Assembly (NCBI RefSeq): GCF_001875325.1
Contig: NZ_MDDC01000014.1
Coordinates: 1 to 64,000 of the forward strand
Length of the DNA: 64,000 bases
DNA from: Neomoorella thermoacetica
GTDB lineage: Bacteria; Bacillota; DSM-521; Neomoorellales; Neomoorellaceae
Direction of reading: 5' to 3'
The notes beneath the pieces were generated by a model that was not told the origin of the DNA, did not search any database, and saw only the letters and a program-made list of their open reading frames with translations. Below, in pieces: positions 47,653-56,199 of this stretch. Numbering within the stretch: position 1 is the stretch's first letter; every line of letters starts with the position of its first letter. The translations under genes and the position numbers were made by a program.

Positions 47653-48954
47653 ATGGCCAGGTGGAAGCTGGGGGTTCTGTTATTCTTGCTGGGGTTGGCC
47701 CTCCTGGCCCTGGCAAGATTTTATTTTTCCGGCCGGATTCTACCGGGGGTGGCCGTCGCCGGCCGCCCGGTGGGTGGTATGGACCTGGGAAGGGCGAGAA
47801 AAGTGATGACAGAACTGGCGGCGGAGGTGGAGAACCGCCAGGTAAGCCTGCATCTGGGGGAGCAGGTGCTGGCTTCTACCCCCGGAGCCCTGGGATTGGA
47901 GGTGGACGTCGAAGCCACCCTGGCACGGGCTTACGCCCTGGGCCGACAGGGACCCCTACTTGAGCGTTTGGCCCTGCTATCTGCCCGGGAGCGCCGGGTC
48001 GAGCCGGTCACCCGCCTGGACCAGCAGCGCCTAATGGCAGGGCTCGAAAGCTTGGGCGGAGCCTGGCGGAAGGAACCGGCGGATGCCCGCATAGAGATCG
48101 ATGCCGCCGGCCGGCCCCGCCTGGTACCGGCCGTGACCGGCTGGCAGGTGGATGCCGGTATTTTAAAGTCACGCCTGGAGAAGGCCACCACGGGGCAAAT
48201 AATCGACATTCCCCTGAACCGCCTCGAACCCCGGCTCACAACGGCGGAACTGGCGGCCCGCAGGATTACCCGGCAGGTGGCCTCCTTTACCACCCTTTTT
48301 AATCCCTCCGAGGGCGACCGTGCCCATAATATCCGCCTGGCGGCCGGCACCCTGGACGGGCTGTGGCTACCCCCGGGAGGGGAGTTTTCCTTTAACCAGA
48401 CTGTCGGGCCACGGACGCCCGACCGGGGCTACCGGGATGCCCTGGTCATCGAAGAGGGCAACTTTGTCCCCGGCACCGGCGGCGGCGTCTGCCAGGTATC
48501 CTCGACCCTCTACAACGTGGCCCTGCTGGCGGGACTGACCATTACGGAACGCCAGCCCCACGGCCTGCCCATCACCTATGTTCCCCCTGGCCGGGATGCC
48601 ACCGTCGCCTATGGCCTGATAGACCTGAAGATCCGTAATGATACCCCTTACTGGTACTTATTAAAGACCGGCGTTGAAGCCGGGAAGTTGACCATGGCCT
48701 TTTATGCCGCTGACGAGGCGCCCCGTGCGGAGGTGACCAGCCACGTACTCGAGACTATTCCGCCCCCGGAAAAAATCGAATGGGAATCGAACTGGCCCCC
48801 CGGGCGGGTGGAAGTAAAAAGAGAAGGCAAACCCGGTTTCCGCACGCAAGTACTCCGGAGCATTTACCGGGGGGACGGGAAAGGGCAGCCAGGAGTGGTT
48901 TCCCAGGACCTCTACCCGCCCCAACCCCGGATCATCCGCAAGGGAGGCCCTTAA
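47653..48954 (+). CDS. VanW-family protein with N-terminal membrane anchor
   Basis: A 433-aa protein: one N-terminal transmembrane helix (LGVLLFLLGLALLALARFYF), a YoaR-type peptidoglycan-binding region (about 30-200), and a VanW domain (about 210-350: FTTLFNPSEGDRAHNIRLAA; PPGGEFSFNQTVGPRTPDRG; GTGGGVCQVSSTLYN). It faces the cell wall. VanW is named for vancomycin clusters but has no known enzymatic role. Its neighbour is mltG. Confidence 0.9.
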   Translation: MARWKLGVLLFLLGLALLALARFYFSGRILPGVAVAGRPVGGMDLGRARKVMTELAAEVENRQVSLHLGEQVLASTPGALGLEVDVEATLARAYALGRQGPLLERLALLSARERRVEPVTRLDQQRLMAGLESLGGAWRKEPADARIEIDAAGRPRLVPAVTGWQVDAGILKSRLEKATTGQIIDIPLNRLEPRLTTAELAARRITRQVASFTTLFNPSEGDRAHNIRLAAGTLDGLWLPPGGEFSFNQTVGPRTPDRGYRDALVIEEGNFVPGTGGGVCQVSSTLYNVALLAGLTITERQPHGLPITYVPPGRDATVAYGLIDLKIRNDTPYWYLLKTGVEAGKLTMAFYAADEAPRAEVTSHVLETIPPPEKIEWESNWPPGRVEVKREGKPGFRTQVLRSIYRGDGKGQPGVVSQDLYPPQPRIIRKGGP

Positions 48955-49067
48955 CTTGCCAGAACCCTATTTTCGGAGGAGGAGGTAGGAAAAGGGAGAA
49001 AAAAGAGGGTGTTGCCGTAATCCCCGGCATCTTGATATAATTAAACAAATGCTGCGGGGGATAGCTT

Positions 49068-50132
49068 ATGGGGGAAGAACTCGAAACAAGTCAAAATTAC
49101 ACTATAGCCTTCGACCGGCCCTGGCGGCACCGGGCCACATTATTACTTGCTTTAATAGCCCTGCTCATGGGCCTGGGCTGGTACTTTACGACCCTCCTGG
49201 CTCCCAGGCACCCCGGGGGAGCGGCTATCGAGGTGGCCATCCCGCCCGGGGCGAGTTCGGCCACCATTGCCGCCACCCTGGCGGAGAAAGGCATTATCCG
49301 CAGCCCCCTGGCCTTCCGGCTGGTAGCCATGGCCCAGGGAGTGGACAAGCAGTTAAAGCCGGGCAGTTATTTGATTTCTCCCGGCCTGCCCCTGCCGGCT
49401 ATAACCCGCCTGCTGGCCAGCGGGAAAACTATAGATATCGAGTTTACCGTTCCGGAAGGGTATACCGTCCGCCAGGTTGCTTCCCTGTTGCAACAAAAGG
49501 GGCTGGTTAAGGAAGAAGATTTCTTAAAGGCCGCCGCCGGGGATTATCCTTTTGCTTTTCTCCAGGGCCTGCCCCCGGGGCCGGAACATGTGCAGGGTTT
49601 CCTCTTCCCCGATACCTACCAGGTAGCGCCGGGTACGCCAGCCCGGGAAATTATCTTGATGATGCTGAACCGCTTTAACCAGGTCTACCAGGAGATTGCC
49701 CCGCAAAAGGATAAAGACCTGGAATTCAATATCCGCCAGATTGTAACCCTGGCTTCCATAGTCGAAAGGGAAGCCAAACTCGATAACGAGCGTCCCCTTA
49801 TCGCCGGGGTATTTATCAACCGCCTCCGGCGGGGTATGCGGCTGGAATCCTGTGCCACGGTGGAATACCTCCTGCCAACACCTAAACCGGTCCTCTCCTA
49901 CCAGGACCTGCAAATTGATTCTCCTTACAATACCTACCGGGTAAAGGGCCTGCCTCCAGGCCCCATTGCCAATCCGGGGCGGGCCTCCCTCCTGGCAGTC
50001 CTGCAGCCGGACCAAACGGATTATCTCTATTTTGTTGCCAAACCGGACGGCTCCCACTACTTCAGCCGCACCCTGGCCGAGCATAACCAGGCGACAGCTC
50101 GATACGAGCCAGGTAACGGGCCCAGATGGTGA
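49068..50132 (+). CDS. mltG: Endolytic murein transglycosylase MltG
   Basis: A 354-aa YceG-family enzyme: transmembrane helix (about 24-46), LysM-like segment (about 60-150), and catalytic domain with IVTLASIVEREAKLDNERPL containing the catalytic Glu, then YNTYRVKGLPPGPIANPGRA. It cuts nascent glycan strands and sets their length. Normal size. GGGGGATAGCTT precedes the ATG. Confidence 0.95.
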   Translation: MGEELETSQNYTIAFDRPWRHRATLLLALIALLMGLGWYFTTLLAPRHPGGAAIEVAIPPGASSATIAATLAEKGIIRSPLAFRLVAMAQGVDKQLKPGSYLISPGLPLPAITRLLASGKTIDIEFTVPEGYTVRQVASLLQQKGLVKEEDFLKAAAGDYPFAFLQGLPPGPEHVQGFLFPDTYQVAPGTPAREIILMMLNRFNQVYQEIAPQKDKDLEFNIRQIVTLASIVEREAKLDNERPLIAGVFINRLRRGMRLESCATVEYLLPTPKPVLSYQDLQIDSPYNTYRVKGLPPGPIANPGRASLLAVLQPDQTDYLYFVAKPDGSHYFSRTLAEHNQATARYEPGNGPRW

Positions 50133-50765
50133 AGTGCGGCCTCAGAGGCATTCCCAGTACCTGAATACAACTCGACCTCCAGAGCCTGGTCCATTATATC
50201 AGTAACCCTGACAATTTACCCGGGGACGAGGATTAAAAAACCGCTTTTTCGTTAGTTTTGACAGCCTTCCTGGAAAGGCTGTTTTTCTTTTTTTGTAAAA
50301 AATTTTTATCATGAGCCGGGAGTCTGTTATAAAAGTGATACTAGCTTACTATTACTTAATAGTGGAGAAGCATAGTGGGGAAGCAAAGATAACCTGCTGC
50401 AAGCTGAAAAAATTCAAAGGCTTGTCTTTTTGCGAAAAGGATCTATCCCGGACGCCACTTCGTCCTGGACGGATTTGCTAAAATTTTGAGCCGGGATGAT
50501 AAATGGCTTCAGAAACAGCGCTTGAGCAACTGAGCGCCAAGTTCGCTGGCCGGGAACACCGTAGCCCGCAGGTAGAACTCTCCCCCGAGAAGCTAGAGTA
50601 TAATTTAATCAGCGATAACCATTCTTGATAGAACTTTATTTTCGGAAGGAGGTGGTTGGGGAAAGTACTTTAATCCAGGGAAAGGAGGTAATACCCAGCG
50701 AAGCGGAAGGAAAAGCTTGCAATGATTGACTGTAGCCAAAAACATAATTTGGGAGGAGAGAGCAA
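50133..50765. other. Long intergenic region with terminator and two doubtful small ORFs
   Basis: A terminator lies at 50261-50295. Two short plus frames are visible: 50362-50481 (39 aa, GTG start, four Cys, basic) and 50503-50628 (41 aa, ATG, SETALEQLSAKFAGRE-like). Neither has a clear ribosome site or known family. The second includes GCGCCAAGTTCGCTGGCCGG, close to a word before mnmA (34650-34669). The rest looks non-coding. Confidence 0.4.
50261..50295 (+). terminator. Intrinsic terminator after mltG
   Basis: ACAGCCTT-CCTGG-AAAGGCTGT followed by TTTTCTTTTTTTG. Confidence 0.9.
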
Positions 50766-52076
50766 GTGCCGAACGATAAAAAACGCAGTCCCTATCTTGC
50801 CAGTGAAGACTGGTGGTCGGTTTACCTTGGCCTTTTTCTGGTGTTATTGACATACTTCGCTTTTAAAGCCGGTTCTTCCCTGGACTTTTTAAAGGCTGCC
50901 ATCCCAGCCGAGTGGCCGACCAAAAGCCTGGGAGCCCACTTCGCTGCTAATATCGGCGCCTATATTGCCATGTACCTTATCCTGCTGGTACTAACCACCA
51001 TTGCCGTAGCAGCTATGGGCGGCAGGGTGGGTAATTACATTGCTTCTTTTACAGTTTTGTTCATAGCTTCCCTCGTTATCTTAATTATTGGCAGCCAGCA
51101 TACGTTTAAGCATTATGGCCTGGAGTACCCCTTCTGGTCCCTGGTAATAGGACTCATTATCGGAAACTTTACGACATTGCCAGAGTGGTTCCGGGAAGGC
51201 GCCAAAAGAACCGAATTCTTTATTAAGACCGGTATTGTCCTGCTGGGTGCTGGCCTGCCCTTTACCATCATCGTCTCTGGCGGCGTATGGGGTTTCCTGG
51301 AGGCCATATGCATTGTGGCCATCGGCTTCACGGTGGCCTTTACCATTACTCGCAGGATGGGCTATGATCCCCGTTTCGCGGCCGTCCTGGGCGCCGGCAG
51401 CTCCGTCTGCGGCGTTTCGGCAGCCATTGCCGTCGGGAGCTCGGTTAAAGCCGAAGAGAAGCATGTTGGCTACGTGGTTTCTCTGGTGGTCCTTTATGCG
51501 CTAGTTCTCGTTTTCCTCTTGCCAGCACTGGGAAAACTTTTCGGCCTCAACGAGTATGTCACCGGGGCCTGGATTGGCGGTTCCGAACTGGTCGATGCCG
51601 CCGGCCTGGCTGCAGCAGCCATGGTTTCAGATAATGCCGTCAAGGCCTTCACTCTGGTGAAACTCAACCGCGACGTGATGATCGGTGTCCTGTCCTTTAT
51701 CTTTGCTACCCTGGCAGTCACTCGCTGGGAGGTTGCAGCCAGCGGCGAGCGACCGAGCGCCATGGTTATCTGGGAGCGTTTCCCCAAGTTCGTCCTGGCC
51801 TTCCTGGTGGCTTCGTTCATGACGACTTCGTGGGTCGTGTCCCTGGGGAAACCCGCTGTTGATGCCCATATCTCCGCCAACCTCACCACTATCCGCACCT
51901 GGCTCTTCGTCCTGGCCTTCCTGTGCATCGGCCTGAACAGCAAGATTCAGGATATCCAGTCCATGGGCCGGAAACCTATCATTGCCTTTACTACGGTGGT
52001 TGTGGTTAACGTCATCATGGGTTTCATCCTTGCCAATCTCTTTTTTGGCGGTATCATTGCCGCACCGCTGCATTAG
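50766..52076 (+). CDS. YeiH/UPF0324-family putative sulfate exporter
   Basis: A 436-aa membrane protein with about eleven hydrophobic segments. Signature stretches: FPFWSLVIGLIIGN-like, FFIKTGIVLLGAGLPFTIIV, AAVLGAGSSVCGVSAAIAVG and TRTWLFVLAFLCIGLNSKIQ. The family is annotated as putative sulfate exporter; direct proof is scarce. GTG start with GGGAGGAGAG at an ideal distance. Single gene between two terminators. Confidence 0.9.
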   Translation: MPNDKKRSPYLASEDWWSVYLGLFLVLLTYFAFKAGSSLDFLKAAIPAEWPTKSLGAHFAANIGAYIAMYLILLVLTTIAVAAMGGRVGNYIASFTVLFIASLVILIIGSQHTFKHYGLEYPFWSLVIGLIIGNFTTLPEWFREGAKRTEFFIKTGIVLLGAGLPFTIIVSGGVWGFLEAICIVAIGFTVAFTITRRMGYDPRFAAVLGAGSSVCGVSAAIAVGSSVKAEEKHVGYVVSLVVLYALVLVFLLPALGKLFGLNEYVTGAWIGGSELVDAAGLAAAAMVSDNAVKAFTLVKLNRDVMIGVLSFIFATLAVTRWEVAASGERPSAMVIWERFPKFVLAFLVASFMTTSWVVSLGKPAVDAHISANLTTIRTWLFVLAFLCIGLNSKIQDIQSMGRKPIIAFTTVVVVNVIMGFILANLFFGGIIAAPLH

Positions 52077-52101
52077 AGCCCGGCCGTTAAGTTGGTTTCC
52101 G

Positions 52102-52141
52102 CCGGCGGCTCCGGTTAACCGGGGCCGCCGGTTTTAGATTT
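52102..52141 (+). terminator. Intrinsic terminator after the YeiH-family gene
   Basis: CCGGCGGC and GCCGCCGG pair, with an inner CCGG-TTAA-CCGG, followed by TTTTAGATTT. Confidence 0.85.
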
Positions 52142-52169
52142 ACCAAAAAGTCGCTGAAATAAAGGATTA

Positions 52170-52290
52170 CATTAGACCCCCGGCCTGGTGCCAGGAGGCC
52201 GGGCACACCGTGGTAGCAAATTGAACCCCGGGAGGATTATTATTCGTTTTTGATCCGGAGTAAGGCTTCAGGGAGGCCTTTTTTTATTAT
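52170..52290 (+). promoter_or_regulatory. Structured leader upstream of selD
   Basis: A CCCGGCCT...AGGCCGGG hairpin (about 52181-52202) is followed by a purine-rich GGGAGG segment and then AAGGC...GCCTT with seven Ts (about 52263-52287), which looks like a terminator inside the selD leader. It could be attenuation or a second terminator for the upstream gene. No known riboswitch family was recognised. Confidence 0.35.
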
Positions 52291-52358
52291 GCCTTTTTGT
52301 CATACATGGAGCGGGTGAAAGCTGGTAGAATAAGACGTGAAGGGAGGAGGGGTATACA

Positions 52359-53438
52359 ATGGCAGCTGACAAAAATGCCTGCGGCCCCGGCCCCAGGATG
52401 GAAAACCCCCGGCTGACGCAGCTTTCCTGCAGTTCCGGGTGAGCGGCTAAGATGGGTCCGGGGACCCTTAACCAGGTATTACAGTACCTGCCGGCGATGG
52501 CTGATCCCAACCTCCTGGTAGGTATGAGTAACGTTGATGATGCCGGGGTTTATCGCCTGACCGACGATCTGGCCCTCATCCAGACAGTAGACTTTTTCAC
52601 TCCCATTGTTGATGATCCCTACCTTTACGGCCAGATTGCCGCCGCCAACGCCTTGAGCGACGTGTATGCCATGGGCGGGCGGCCGGTGACCGCCATGAAC
52701 CTGGTGGCCTTCCCCAGCAAGAAAGTAGACACTGCGGTCCTGGGGGAGATCCTGCGGGGCGGGGCCCAGAAGATCCTGGAGGCCGGGGCGGTCCTGGTTG
52801 GCGGGCACAGCATTGAAGACGACGAGCCGAAGTATGGCCTGGCTGTAACCGGGGTTATCCATCCTGACCGGATAATTACCAACTGCGCGGCCCGGCCCGG
52901 CGACAAACTGGTGCTGACCAAACCCCTGGGGACGGGGATTATCACCACAGCCATAAAGGCCGGGATGGCCTCCCCGGATCTGGAGGGGGAAGTCAGCCGC
53001 TGGATGGCTACCTTGAACCGGGAAGCGGCTGCAGCCATGGTAGCTGCCGGCGCCCATGCCTGTACGGATATAACCGGTTTCGGCCTCCTGGGCCATGGGT
53101 TGGAAATGGCCCGCGGCAGCGGGGTCAACCTGGTCTTCCACGCCGGGTCTCTTCCGATCCTGCCCGGCGCCAGGGAGTTTGCCGCCATGGGCCTGGTACC
53201 CGGCGGCGCCTATAACAACCGCCATTATGTCGAGGACAGGGTTGATATTGACGCCGGCGTGCCGGAGGACCTCCGGGATGTCCTCTATGACCCCCAGACT
53301 TCAGGAGGACTGTTGATCGCCATACCCCCGGACCGGGTCGACGACCTGCTGGCCGACCTGAACCGGCGCGGGGTAACGGCAGCCCGGGTTGTCGGCGCGG
53401 TGGAACCAGGCCCCGGCCGGGTAATTATCTTGACATGA
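52359..53438 (+). CDS. selD: Selenide, water dikinase SelD, a selenoprotein (UGA = Sec28)
   Basis: SelD makes selenophosphate for selenocysteine and selenouridine. The true frame starts at ATG 52359, behind AGGGAGGAGGGG, and reads LTQLSCSSG-TGA-AAKMGPGTL. The in-frame TGA (52440-52442) sits exactly where other SelD proteins have the catalytic Cys or Sec of LTxxxxxxG(C/U). Eleven bases later GGGTC-CGGG-GACCC forms a bacterial SECIS-type hairpin. The rest follows without interruption: DDAGVYRLTDDLALIQTVDF, LSDVYAMGGRPVTAMN, DITGFGLLGHGLEMA, YDPQTSGGLLIA. Product 359 aa. A call starting at the later ATG (52452) would lose the active site. Confidence 0.9.
52443..52470 (+). promoter_or_regulatory. 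Bacterial SECIS-like hairpin of selD
   Basis: Directly after the UGA codon: a stem GGGTC/GACCC (52454-52467) with a short G-rich loop, at the spacing expected for SelB recognition. Confidence 0.65.
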
Positions 53439-53604
53439 CGATCTTCCAGTAGATAATAGTATTAGCAAATCATTAAAAAAGTGCCGGAGGATGGAGCTTA
53501 AAGTTCTGGGTGGGTTTGTGATAATTGTCACAAACCGGAACGGCTTTGCCGGCAGGCAGTCGACGAGCCGGGGCTGCAGGCCGGTGTCGAGCTAGCTGGA
53601 TGAA

Positions 53605-53736
53605 ATGTCTTTTTCTTGCCTTGCCAACCTGGCCATTTTTATCGCTCTTTTAGGTGTCAGGCTCACCAACTGGCTGCTGGCCTGGTATCAGCCGGAAACG
53701 CAACCGGTTGCTGAAATAGGTTTTCTGAAGGGGTAA
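53605..53736 (+). CDS. AgrD-like peptide, diverged copy (agrD1)
   Basis: A 43-aa frame with hydrophobic helix ANLAIFIALLGV, then NWLLAWYQPETQP, the layout of cyclic-lactone autoinducer precursors (leader helix, ring segment, YQPE recognition tail). It is a paralogue of 58490-58612 and the two agree over most of their DNA. Differences: about 4 bases lost near the N-terminus (so the ATG at 53600 is out of frame and ATG 53605 takes over) and one extra codon in the ring segment. The ring position lacks Cys or Ser, so lactone formation is doubtful. No agrB lies next to it. It may be a decoy or in decay. Confidence 0.55.
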   Translation: MSFSCLANLAIFIALLGVRLTNWLLAWYQPETQPVAEIGFLKG

Positions 53737-53756
53737 GGGTAACCTTACCCCTTTAA
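53728..53756 (+). terminator. Hairpin after agrD1
   Basis: AAGGGGTAAGG-GTAA-CCTTACCCCTT is a perfect 11-bp stem overlapping the agrD1 stop, followed by TTTAAA. A degraded version follows agrD2 (58622-58652). Confidence 0.8.
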
Positions 53757-53793
53757 ACATATAAAAAGGTATTACCCCCATATCTCTACATTG

Positions 53794-53842
53794 CCGGATT
53801 TCGTCTGGCAAAAGCCGCATTTTATCTGGCGAAACCTACATT
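53794..53842 (+). promoter_or_regulatory. LytTR-type direct repeats, site 1 (first secreted cassette)
   Basis: Three 7-bp cores, CCGGATT (53794), CCGCATT (53815) and CTACATT (53836), are spaced exactly 21 bp apart, on one face of the helix. AgrA/LytTR regulators bind 9-bp direct repeats with 12-bp spacers (21-bp period). A TATAAT (53880-53885) follows 38 bp after the last repeat, without a -35 match, as expected for activator-dependent promoters. The same layout occurs at 60635-60683 and upstream of the agr operon. Confidence 0.75.
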
Positions 53843-53879
53843 ATATCCCCAAAAGAGGGCCGAATTGAGAGAAATGTGA

Positions 53880-53885
53880 TATAAT
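53880..53885 (+). promoter_or_regulatory. -10 element of cassette 1
   Basis: TATAAT, with no consensus -35 at 17 bp. It lies at the same distance from the LytTR repeats as TATAAT 60721-60726 in cassette 2. Confidence 0.7.
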
Positions 53886-53907
53886 GTAATCTGAAAAGGG
53901 AGGAGTG

Positions 53908-53973
53908 ATGCCATTAGGTGCACTACATAGGCTAATGAGTGATTACGAGCTAGAAAAGCTAATGATCAGGTAA
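53908..53973 (+). CDS. Possible 21-aa leader peptide of cassette 1
   Basis: ATG behind GGGAGGAG opens a 21-residue frame (MPLGALHRLM... ending KLMIR). It is the first frame after the LytTR-type promoter. It aligns at its beginning with the corresponding position of cassette 2 (GTGATxCCATTxGG in both). Function unknown: it may be a leader peptide or part of a regulatory RNA. Confidence 0.4.
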   Translation: MPLGALHRLMSDYELEKLMIR

Positions 53974-54024
53974 CATTTCTTGTAGTTCGATAAGCAAAAT
54001 CCGGAAGATAGGGGTGTTAAGTGT

Positions 54025-54765
54025 ATGTTTAACAAAAAAACAGGCGCATATTTGGCAGTGTTATTTATAGTTTCAGTTTTGGTGTTAAGCATATCTATTA
54101 TCAATAACAACAAAATCTATGCCCAGGGGCAAAAAACACTAGAGGAGTTTTTTCGACCTATAGGGAAATTCATTCAAAGCAACCCAGATTTACTTAAAGA
54201 TTCCATTAAAACGATAAAAAATGCAGCAATTACTTCAGATGAAACCGTTGCATGGGTAAATGATATTCCTATTACAATAGGAGAATTAGAATTTAGAAAA
54301 GGATTAAATGAAGCTGGTGAGCGCCATAAAAGTTATTCAGAGGTATTTAATGTTCTGGTGGAGGAAAAAGTTGTTTTCGATTATGCTATTAAGAATAAAC
54401 TTTTGCCTACCGAGGAGGAGGTAAAGAGGTTTATTGCAGAGGAGCAACAGCAATATTCTGCAAGCGAAGAATATCAAAAAGGGGTCGACCTTTTTTCCAA
54501 AACGGCCAATATGTCCCTTGAGGATTACTGGAATACTTATGAATGGTATAATGCTTTCCGGCTTCTGACTTTCACTAAATCCTTTACGCATGCAACGAAG
54601 GGAATCGATCTTGATATAGCACAAGATGGACCAGAAAAATACAATGCAAAACAAACGCTATGGAAAAATGTAAAAATAAAATTAAAATCTGAAGCTAAAG
54701 TCAAAATGAATGATAAGTTTGAGGGACTAAACCTTCAATTAGATAGATCAAAGCTCTATCTATAA
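54025..54765 (+). CDS. Secreted SurA-N-like protein, cassette 1
   Basis: A 246-aa protein with an N-terminal hydrophobic signal (TGAYLAVLFIVSVLVLSISI) and possible cleavage after YAQG. A SurA/PrsA N-terminal chaperone-type region follows (ETVAWVNDIPITIGELEFRK, then VFNVLVEEKVVFDYAIKN and LLPTEEEVKRFI). The PPIase domain is absent. AT-rich codon use contrasts with the backbone, pointing to transfer. Its counterpart in cassette 2 is 61486-62193. Probably a dedicated export chaperone for the neighbouring secreted protein. Confidence 0.75.
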   Translation: MFNKKTGAYLAVLFIVSVLVLSISIINNNKIYAQGQKTLEEFFRPIGKFIQSNPDLLKDSIKTIKNAAITSDETVAWVNDIPITIGELEFRKGLNEAGERHKSYSEVFNVLVEEKVVFDYAIKNKLLPTEEEVKRFIAEEQQQYSASEEYQKGVDLFSKTANMSLEDYWNTYEWYNAFRLLTFTKSFTHATKGIDLDIAQDGPEKYNAKQTLWKNVKIKLKSEAKVKMNDKFEGLNLQLDRSKLYL

Positions 54766-54783
54766 GTAGGGGAGGTTATCTGT

Positions 54784-55341
54784 ATGCAAAATTACAGAAC
54801 TCTATTGATAACTTTAATCTTTTTGGTACTAATCAGTGTAAGTTTTTCACCTTCGGCTTATGCCAGTACAAGTCTTTTTGCAAGTAATGATGTTCAACAT
54901 AGCGCATATAGTTTTGATTGGGGTTGGAAAAATTTTAACTATACTTTTCAATATCAAGGTGATGCTTTTAGTGGGTATGAAGTTGGTAGTCAATATGAAG
55001 CAGTAAAAGACCACGATTTTGCTGCTTATAAAACTCCTTCCCAAGTAATATGGCCTGATGAGATCGGTAATGGAACGTGCGTGCTTTACAGGGTTGAGAT
55101 GGTTGATAGTAGAGGCAATGTAGTTGATTACTTAAGTAACTCTTCTTTTCAGAATGGAACCATAAGAGGGTATATAGTACCAGGCGGAACATTATGGTAT
55201 TTCATGAAAAAAAGTTATAACTGGCTACAGAATTTTAGAAGTGACACTTATTATGTAAAAGCTAAAACGTCTTTTTATTTAGATGAAAGCTGGTACCCTT
55301 CTGGCCCTTGGGTTGACACAGCTTCTACTCAAATGTTTTAG
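54784..55341 (+). CDS. Secreted protein of unknown function, cassette 1
   Basis: A 185-aa protein with a clear signal peptide (LLITLIFLVLISVSFSPSAYA, cut after AYA). The mature part is rich in Tyr, Phe, Trp, Ser and Asp (SAYSFDWGWKNFNYTFQYQG), beta-like, with single Cys. No family recognised. It follows the SurA-like gene by 18 bp (AGGGGAGG ribosome site). Its counterpart in cassette 2 is 60935-61456, in the reverse gene order. It could be an agr-controlled surface or effector protein. Confidence 0.7.
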   Translation: MQNYRTLLITLIFLVLISVSFSPSAYASTSLFASNDVQHSAYSFDWGWKNFNYTFQYQGDAFSGYEVGSQYEAVKDHDFAAYKTPSQVIWPDEIGNGTCVLYRVEMVDSRGNVVDYLSNSSFQNGTIRGYIVPGGTLWYFMKKSYNWLQNFRSDTYYVKAKTSFYLDESWYPSGPWVDTASTQMF

Positions 55342-55487
55342 CAATAATTTTATAGTATTTTTTGCTATGTTCATAAATAATCGCTGTACGAGAATGATAT
55401 TTAAAGGCGTAAAATCGATGATACTTAAAATCTCCAGCAAGAAGACCGGCTCATGCAAAAGCAAATTCAATTCCATATATTTTTACT

Positions 55488-55523
55488 GCCACCTACTCCG
55501 AAAAGGAAAGAGGTGGCTTTTTT
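55488..55523 (+). terminator. Intrinsic terminator after cassette 1
   Basis: GCCACCT and AGGTGGC around a 16-nt loop, followed by TTTTTT. Confidence 0.9.
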
Positions 55524-55593
55524 GCTGTTAGCAGGAAAAACCAGTATGGACAACGAACAATAACCATTACAAAATATAGCAGAGAAAGTTAAA

Positions 55594-55663
55594 CCGCCAA
55601 AAAACCTGGACGTAAGGCGTTTTATCTGTCTAAAACCGCATTATGCCCGCCGAAAACCGCATT
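55594..55663 (+). promoter_or_regulatory. LytTR-type direct repeats, site 2 (agr operon)
   Basis: Four cores at exact 21-bp steps: CCGCCAA (55594), AGGCGTT (55615), CCGCATT (55636) and CCGCATT (55657). The last two share AAAACCGCATT. They lie 60-130 bp before the first gene of the agr operon. Implies autoactivation by the LytTR regulator, as in other agr systems. The -10 is weak (AATACG-like near 55701). Confidence 0.7.
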
Positions 55664-55725
55664 TCGTCCTTATAGAGCAGGAAAGACCACCTGGATCAAG
55701 AATACGAAAAGGAGCGCTGGAGCAC

Positions 55726-56196
55726 ATGGATAAAATGCCCTTTATCAACCTGGTCCTGCAATCATTCCCGGAAAGTGTACTTTTGTTGCTTTTTGGCACC
55801 AGCTTATTTAAACGCCAGCCGGATAGATTTAGATTGCTGGCCGGGGCCATCATCTCAGCATTATGCGCTTATCTTATTCGCAGGCTGCCCTTTCCATATG
55901 GCGTCCACTCCCTTATCGGTGTTGTTGTCCTGACATTGATTTTTAAATTCTTACTGGGTATGAATTTTTATCAGGGCATGGTAGCTTCCCTGACAACCCT
56001 GGCCACCCTGGGCGCTATAGAGATACTTTTGCTACCCCTCGAAACATCCAGCCTGGGGTTAGAACGTTTTAGCGATGCCTGGTCCCAGCCCTCGCTTCGC
56101 CTTCTTATGGCCGTACCGGAGCTGGCGATTTTGGCCCTGATTACCTATAGGATTTATAGAAACAATATCTGTGGTCATGAACATCGTGGTGATTAG
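55726..56196 (+). CDS. Membrane sensor half of an AgrC-like kinase
   Basis: A 156-aa protein with about five hydrophobic segments (SFPESVLLLLFGTSLF, LLAGAIISALCAYLI, HSLIGVVVLTLIFKFLLGM, ASLTTLATLGAIEILLLPL, LAILALITYRIY). It ends in TAG (56194-56196). The kinase gene starts two codons later in the same frame, and the two together (about 433 aa) have the size of a normal AgrC (6-TM sensor plus GHKL kinase). So this is either a separate sensor subunit or the first half of an AgrC split by a nonsense codon. An AAAGGAGCG ribosome site is present. Confidence 0.8.
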   Translation: MDKMPFINLVLQSFPESVLLLLFGTSLFKRQPDRFRLLAGAIISALCAYLIRRLPFPYGVHSLIGVVVLTLIFKFLLGMNFYQGMVASLTTLATLGAIEILLLPLETSSLGLERFSDAWSQPSLRLLMAVPELAILALITYRIYRNNICGHEHRGD

Positions 56197-56199
56197 ATA

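Noticed and set aside
52150-52350. tRNA-Sec (selC) next to selD
   Set aside because: The hairpins do not build a cloverleaf, and the T-arm GGTTCRA and CCA-type acceptor are missing.
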